From JASHPR01 sp963795055 (GTDB lineage Bacteria > Actinomycetota > Actinomycetes > Streptosporangiales > Streptosporangiaceae), in assembly GCA_963795055.1 (NCBI GenBank), contig CAWCGJ010000014.1:310001-374000 (forward strand): a stretch of 64,000 nt of DNA, written 5' to 3'. The notes under the pieces were generated by a model that was not told the DNA's origin, ran no database searches, and saw only the letters and a program-made list of their open reading frames with translations. Made by a program: the position numbers and the translations under genes. This document shows, one piece after another, positions 59,840 through 64,000 of the stretch (positions are counted from its first letter, which is position 1; each line of letters starts with the position of its first letter).

Positions 59840-60601
59840 TCAGTCCTGCATGGCTTCAGTGAAGAACTCCGGTGGTGCCTGCAGGTCGCGGGCGCGGAAC
59901 AGGACGGCGTACTCGACGCCCATGGCCTTGCCGCTCATCGCGGCGAACTTCGGGATGATGTCCTCGGGGGCGGGGTGGTCCGGGAGCGCGGCCAGGTACG
60001 CGGCGTGCGCCTCGAGCGAGGCGATGCCGCGGCGCAGTGGCTCACCGGTGACCTCGACGCCGTGGGTCGCGCCAAAGCCGGCGAGCCCGGGGGCGATAAG
60101 CCAGCGCACGGCGTGCGGTTCGAGGTCCTCGTCGTCGACCTGCTCCGGGAAAACCCACCGGTTGCCCGCGTCGCGCACCGCATCGAGCGTCGCAAGCCCG
60201 GCCGCGCGGTGGTCGGCCTGGTCGAAGCCATAGGGCGTCTCGATTTCGTAACCGGTGCCGAGGACGACGTCGGGCTTGAACCGGCGGATCTCCCGGCAGA
60301 TGTCGCGGCGAAGGCCGAGGCCGTAGACGAGCACGCCGTCCGGATGTTCGAGGACGGTCAGGTGCTTGACGCCGACGACGGCGCAGGCGGCCTGCTGCTC
60401 GGCGACGCGCAGGCGTGCCGTCTCCTCGGGAGGGTTCGGCATGCCGGCCTCGCCGCGGGTGAGCAGGAGATAACCGACCTCGATGCCGTGCGCGGTCCAG
60501 CGAGCGACGGCCGCGGACGTGCCGTACTCCATGTCGTCAGGGTGCGCGACGACGCAGAGCACGCGCTGGAAGGACTCCTCGGGGAGGGCAGGCAGTGTCA
60601 T
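59840..60601 (-). CDS. PIG-L family deacetylase (LmbE-like)
   Basis: 253 aa from the ATG at 60601; GGAAGG lies 9 nt upstream, and an ATG at 60610 in the same frame is nearer to it. VLCVVAHPDDMEYGTSAAVARWTAHGIEVGYLLLTRGEAG holds the metal-binding AHPDD motif of N-acetylglucosaminyl-PI/MshB-type deacetylases, and QADHRAAG supplies the third ligand. It would remove an acetyl group from an amino-sugar conjugate. The gene lies exactly between an IS5-type element (downstream) and a relic of a related IS (upstream), so it may have lost its native promoter or been carried in with the elements. Confidence 0.88.
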   Translation of the reverse strand: MTLPALPEESFQRVLCVVAHPDDMEYGTSAAVARWTAHGIEVGYLLLTRGEAGMPNPPEETARLRVAEQQAACAVVGVKHLTVLEHPDGVLVYGLGLRRDICREIRRFKPDVVLGTGYEIETPYGFDQADHRAAGLATLDAVRDAGNRWVFPEQVDDEDLEPHAVRWLIAPGLAGFGATHGVEVTGEPLRRGIASLEAHAAYLAALPDHPAPEDIIPKFAAMSGKAMGVEYAVLFRARDLQAPPEFFTEAMQD

Positions 60602-60649
60602 GCCGGCCATCCTTCCAGAACTGTTCCCCGTCGGGGATGGACAGACCGG

Positions 60650-60892
60650 CCCGCGTTCAGCTTGCGCCAGCGCGAGCCGATCTTCGGCCGGTGGCGGCGG
60701 ATGACCCTGGCCACATAGGGACAGGGTTTGGCAGACAACGGCAGCGCGGCACGGTAGAAAGGCATCGAGGCCCCCGGGCAGATGACAGCGATTGTGGTGA
60801 TCGCTCCATCTACCAGGGGCTTCACCACGCCACGAGACGGCACGCCGCCCTTGATCAACCCGTGCCCAAGCACCCAAGATCAGGATGAAAAA
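60650..60892 (-). pseudogene. Relic of a second IS5-type transposase (N-terminus and IS end)
   Basis: MPFYRAALPLSAKPCPYVARVIRRHRPKIGSRWRKLNAGR matches the first 40 residues of the complete IS5 transposase with a few changes. The frame then runs into the upstream region of the PIG-L gene. The outer end keeps GATCAGGATGAAA, as in the complete copy. Same orientation as the intact element. Confidence 0.82.
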
Positions 60893-61740
60893 GCCTCCGT
60901 GTAACCTCGCGCATCCAGGCAATCCAGCCGGGTTCCACACGCTCTAATGCGACCTCATGACCGCTGACGCATAATCGTCCCTGCGACCGACGCGCCGGAC
61001 AGCCATCCTGCACCGTCCAGCTACAACGAATCCACTGCCAACATGCAAGCGCATACTCGGCAGGGATCTGGCCGCCTGGTGATTGGGCCAGGCGCCTGGC
61101 CGGATACCTCTGGTGGATTATCGAATAGCGAATATTCATGCTGATCCGCGCATAAGCATGTACAGGTGCAGCGCCCGCTTACCTGCATCGCCACGTGACG
61201 GCAAGTGGTTCGGCGATGGGCTCGTTTACCGTTTTTGGGCGTGCTTCACTGTGCTCCCTTGCCCTGATTGCTGCCGGTTCCTGCGAGCGGGCGGCCGGGT
61301 CAGGGGGCGCGGAGCGCCCGCGCAGCGGCGCCGCAGGCGCCCTTGACGCGGCCGGCCGGGAGCGGATCATGGCCGGCGGGGGCAAGGGGAGCGAACCGGG
61401 GGTCGGAGGATTCGGGGGCTGGCGTACGGCCTTTCTCGTTTGGGACGGGGGTGACCTGCTCCGTGGCGGGACGGGGGCGGCGAGGGGCAGCCAGGCTTAC
61501 CTAGGCCCGCGGGCGCTGTGCCGCGCCCGGCGACAAGATGATCGATTGGGCGTCCTCCCGCCTGCGGGGGATGCGGCCGCTCAGTCTATTCAGGCCGTCC
61601 GCCTGGCCCTGCGCGGCAGGACCGGGAGCGGCTGACAGCGGGCTGGCGGGAGCTGGCCGCGGTTATGCCCCATCGGGTGAGTTCGGCTCCGGCTCGCTGC
61701 CTGGCCGGCCGCGCCCAGGGTGGCCACCGGGGGGCGGGGT
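60893..61740. other. Gene-free region between mobile elements
   Basis: About 850 bp. Several short frames, none with a supported start or family. The right part borders the non-transposase end of the IS110-type element, whose limit could not be fixed. Confidence 0.45.
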
Positions 61741-62778
61741 TCAGGCGGCGGACAGCGCGTCGTCGCCGAGCTCGGCCAGGATGTGGCAGGCCTGCCGGAG
61801 GAGCTTGCGGGCCTCGGAGAGGGCGGCGCGCTTGCCGTCCTGACGGTCCTTGACCGCGGCGTAGTAGCGGTAATCGGGGGCCGAGGAGCGGGCGTGGGTC
61901 TTGCCGGCCTCATACACCGCCCAGCGCAGCACCGGCGGGCCCTGCCGGGACAGCCGCCCGGGCGGGCCCTTGCGGTCCGAAGACCACACGGTGATGTCCA
62001 GCCCGGCGAACCGGACCGCCTTGCGGGAGGAGGAGAACCGGCCCGCGCCGCCCAGCCAGCAGGTCATCGCCAGCCCGGTGACCGGGCCGACCCCGTACAG
62101 CCGCGCGGCGAGCACCCTGGCGCCGGTCAGGTGCCGGGCGGCGGCCAGCAGCCGGCGCCGCAGCACATCCAGGCGGGCCTCGAGGGCGGCGAGCATGTCC
62201 AAGGCGGTCGCCACCTGCAGCTGCCCGGCCGGCGACAGGTGCGCGGCGGCGGCCGCGCGCAGCGCCTCGAGATCGCGGTCGGTGCGCAGCGCGCCGTCAC
62301 CCAGCGCGGGCGCGCCCTGGTGGAAGAACACCGCATGGATGCGCTGCACCCAGGCGGTGTGCTCAGCCCGCAGGTCGTGGTAGGTCTCCAGCAGCGCCCG
62401 GCATTCCAGGATGTGCGACGGCGGGATCCAGCACTCCGGCAGCCGGCCCTCGGCCAGCAGCATCCGCAGGTGCCGCGAGTCGGTCTTGTCGGTCTTGGCG
62501 TGCCGCTTACGGCCCCGCGCGAACGCCGTGTCAGCCGGCTCGGCCACGTGCGCCGCGACGCCGGCCCCGGCCAGCTCCTCCGCCACGTACCGCCAGCCGG
62601 TGCACCCCTCCAGCGCGAACGCGACGTCGCCCCGGCCGGCGAACCGCACCAGCCAGGCACGCAGGTGCGCGCGGTCGGCCGGGGCGATCTGGCCGCGCTG
62701 CACCTCCCCGGTCACCGTATCCAGGTAGTCGAACGTGAGCTGCTTCCGGTGGATATCCAACCCGCCTACGATGGGCAT
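61741..62778 (-). CDS. IS110-family transposase
   Basis: 345 aa, complete. DEDD N-terminal domain: GLDIHRKQLTFDYLD with the first Asp, VAFALEGCTGWRYVAEEL with Glu, and KRHAKTDKTDSRHLRMLLAEGRLPE with the two final Asp residues. A helical linker leads to the Transposase_20 domain (ARLYGVGPVTGLAMTCWLGGAGRFSSSRKAVRFAGL). Near the C-terminus, GPPVLRWAVYEAGKTHARSSAPDYRYYAAVKDR provides the conserved serine region. IS110 elements are moved with a bridge RNA made from their non-coding end; the DNA just upstream holds hairpins consistent with this. Confidence 0.93.
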   Translation of the reverse strand: MPIVGGLDIHRKQLTFDYLDTVTGEVQRGQIAPADRAHLRAWLVRFAGRGDVAFALEGCTGWRYVAEELAGAGVAAHVAEPADTAFARGRKRHAKTDKTDSRHLRMLLAEGRLPECWIPPSHILECRALLETYHDLRAEHTAWVQRIHAVFFHQGAPALGDGALRTDRDLEALRAAAAAHLSPAGQLQVATALDMLAALEARLDVLRRRLLAAARHLTGARVLAARLYGVGPVTGLAMTCWLGGAGRFSSSRKAVRFAGLDITVWSSDRKGPPGRLSRQGPPVLRWAVYEAGKTHARSSAPDYRYYAAVKDRQDGKRAALSEARKLLRQACHILAELGDDALSAA

Positions 62779-62900
62779 CGGGACCTCCTCAAGCTCCAGC
62801 GGGGCATCAGCACCCCGCGCGAATGCCTACGCAGTCAATCGTGACGCGCCTGAGCTGAGGAGGTCTCGCGTGCGGAAGGCACCGGCCTCAGCTCAGCCTG
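62779..62900 (-). ncRNA. Candidate bridge-RNA region of the IS110-type element
   Basis: The non-coding DNA directly upstream of the transposase gene contains two hairpins: GCGGGG/CCCCGC (62799-62804 with 62813-62818, 8-nt loop) and CTGAGCTGAGG/CCTCAGCTCAG (62850-62860 with 62886-62896, 25-nt loop). In IS110-group elements this end encodes a structured RNA whose loops pair with target and donor DNA. The position fits; the RNA itself, its ends and loop matches were not demonstrated. Confidence 0.45.
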
Positions 62901-63025
62901 GCCCGATGCATGTCATCTATTCGGCATGACCGAGTGCTGGCAGCTGCGCTGATCATCTTGATCTGCGCGCGGCGCGGGTTATGCCGTCACGCTTTGGCCG
63001 GCTCAGTAGGCGGTCCGGTGGGTGG

Positions 63026-64000
63026 TCAGCCGGGGATCCCGGCACCGCGCTGGTCCTCGCCGGTAGCCAGGGCCCGCAGAGCGTCGATCTGTTTGGCGTT
63101 GCCGATAACCACCAGGACGTCTCCCCCGCCGATTTGCGCTTCGGGGGGCGGGTTGGTGCGGAACTCCTGTCCGGGGTGGCGCAGGGCCAGGACAAGCGCG
63201 CCGCTGCGGGCATGGACCCGGGCGCTGCGGAGGGTCTGGCCAGCCAGCGGCGAGCTGGGCGGAACATCTACCTGCTCCAGGCGGAATTCCAGGCTGCCGT
63301 CGTGCATCACCACGTCCAGGAACTCGGCCACGTGGGGATGGGTGGCGAGCGCTGCCATCCGCGCGCCACCGAGATCTTGGGGGTTCACCACCCGGTTGGC
63401 TCCAGCCTGCAGGAGTTTGCCAATCGCCGATTCCGAAGCGGTCCGGGACACGATGAACAGGCCGGGGCGCATGGAGCGGGCGGTCAAGGTCACGTAGAGG
63501 TTGTCGGCGTCGCCATTGAGTGCCGTAATGAGCGCCGCAGCCCGGTCGATCCCGGCGGCGCGCAAGACGTCCTCGTCGGTCGCATCGCCACACACACAGG
63601 GCCCGTCAACGGTGCCAGCCCGCTCTGGCGAGGAGTCGATCACCACCACCTCTACCTTCGAGCTGCGCAGGCTGCTGGCGATCGCCCGCCCCACCCGACC
63701 CCAGCCGCACAGCACGACGTGATCCCGGGCTTGCCTGATCTGCCGCTCCATCCTGCGCCTCCCGAATTCGTCCGCCAGGTCGCCTTCGAGCAGGGTCTCG
63801 ACCGCCACGGTGAAGCTATAGGCGGCCGCGCCGACGCCGGTCAGGATCAGCGCGATCGTGAACACCTTCTGCCCGGTGCTGAAGCGGTGCACCTCACCGA
63901 AACCGACGGTGGTGACGGTGATAACTGTCTGGAAGACCGCGTCGAGCACCCCATAGCCGAACGCCACATAGCCCAGCGTTCCTCCGACCAGCACCAACAG
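63026..64000 (-). CDS. Potassium channel / TrkA-type NAD-binding protein (N-terminus outside the window)
   Basis: About 325 residues visible. The start includes a partial helix, the pore loop with filter TTVGFGE (about residue 29-35) and a second helix (FTIALILTGVGAAAYSFTVAV). Then comes an RCK/TrkA-N domain starting HVVLCGWGRVGRAIASSL (GxGxxG nucleotide site) with DATDEDVLRAAGIDRAAALI, and a TrkA-C-like end (SPLAGQTLRSARVHARSGALVLALRHPGQEF). Layout matches MthK/Kch-like channels with two helices per subunit. The first helix and true start lie past 64000. It gates K+ flux in response to ligands bound by the RCK domain. Confidence 0.9.
   Translation of the reverse strand: MLVLVGGTLGYVAFGYGVLDAVFQTVITVTTVGFGEVHRFSTGQKVFTIALILTGVGAAAYSFTVAVETLLEGDLADEFGRRRMERQIRQARDHVVLCGWGRVGRAIASSLRSSKVEVVVIDSSPERAGTVDGPCVCGDATDEDVLRAAGIDRAAALITALNGDADNLYVTLTARSMRPGLFIVSRTASESAIGKLLQAGANRVVNPQDLGGARMAALATHPHVAEFLDVVMHDGSLEFRLEQVDVPPSSPLAGQTLRSARVHARSGALVLALRHPGQEFRTNPPPEAQIGGGDVLVVIGNAKQIDALRALATGEDQRGAGIPG

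Noticed and set aside
1..64000. tRNA, rRNA or riboswitch genes
   Set aside because: No cloverleaf with a TTCGA-type arm, no rRNA sequence and no recognisable riboswitch core was seen by eye in the gaps; a covariance search would be needed to exclude weak ones.

Overview
The window is high-GC DNA of an actinobacterium. The signs are strongly G/C-biased third codon positions, many GTG starts, 4-nt GTGA/ATGA gene overlaps, GAF-ANTAR and STAS regulators, a LAL-type LuxR activator, and typical actinobacterial small proteins. No rRNA or tRNA gene and no CRISPR array was seen, so genus is not assigned.

Region 1 (1-20.7 kb) is metabolic. It holds two peptide/nickel-type ABC permeases (one cut by the window edge), a Cgl0159-type aldolase coupled to a DSD1/D-threonine-aldolase-like enzyme, a class III aminotransferase divergent from a TetR regulator, and a tightly coupled run: SDR, aldehyde dehydrogenase, class II glutamine amidotransferase, glutamine-synthetase-like ligase, enolase-superfamily racemase. 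After these come one reading frame joining an APC permease to a class V aminotransferase-like enzyme, a ThuA-like protein, a cyclase, a class II aldolase, a PfkB kinase, a Rieske oxygenase and a DUF2252 protein. Together they look like an uncharacterised catabolic system for an amino- or amide-containing carbon source; the substrate cannot be read from sequence.

Region 2 (20.7-24.6 kb) has an ICMT-like methyltransferase, a PQQ-propeller lipoprotein, small proteins and two gene remnants (SPFH tail, ureA start).

Region 3 (24.7-37.5 kb) is a type II Wadjet anti-plasmid operon (jetABCD; jetB carries a frameshift near its end). It is abutted upstream by an ISKra4-like element with 26-bp inverted repeats. 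That IS was itself interrupted by a 2.8-kb module carrying a serine recombinase, a DUF6788 and a DUF5372 protein; the target gene can be reconstructed across the junction.

Region 4 (37.5-51.1 kb) is a stress/regulatory block: desaturase, two GAF-ANTAR proteins, STAS protein, SPFH protein, PspC protein, quinone oxidoreductase-like protein, two near-identical winged-helix regulators in inverted orientation, hemolysin III and two membrane proteins. Four promoters here share one architecture: a TTTC-N2-GAAA palindrome at fixed distance from a TTGCTA-17-TAnnnT promoter. The same palindrome precedes both winged-helix genes. This is the best candidate for an undescribed regulon. Two 3' ends of tyrosine integrases bracket most of the block.

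Region 5 (51.1-64 kb) has conserved hypothetical genes, a frameshifted propeller-like lipoprotein, a LAL regulator, an ECF-like sigma factor, an IS5-type element and its relic on either side of a PIG-L deacetylase, an IS110-type element with a strong hairpin in its non-coding end, and a potassium-channel/TrkA protein cut by the window edge.
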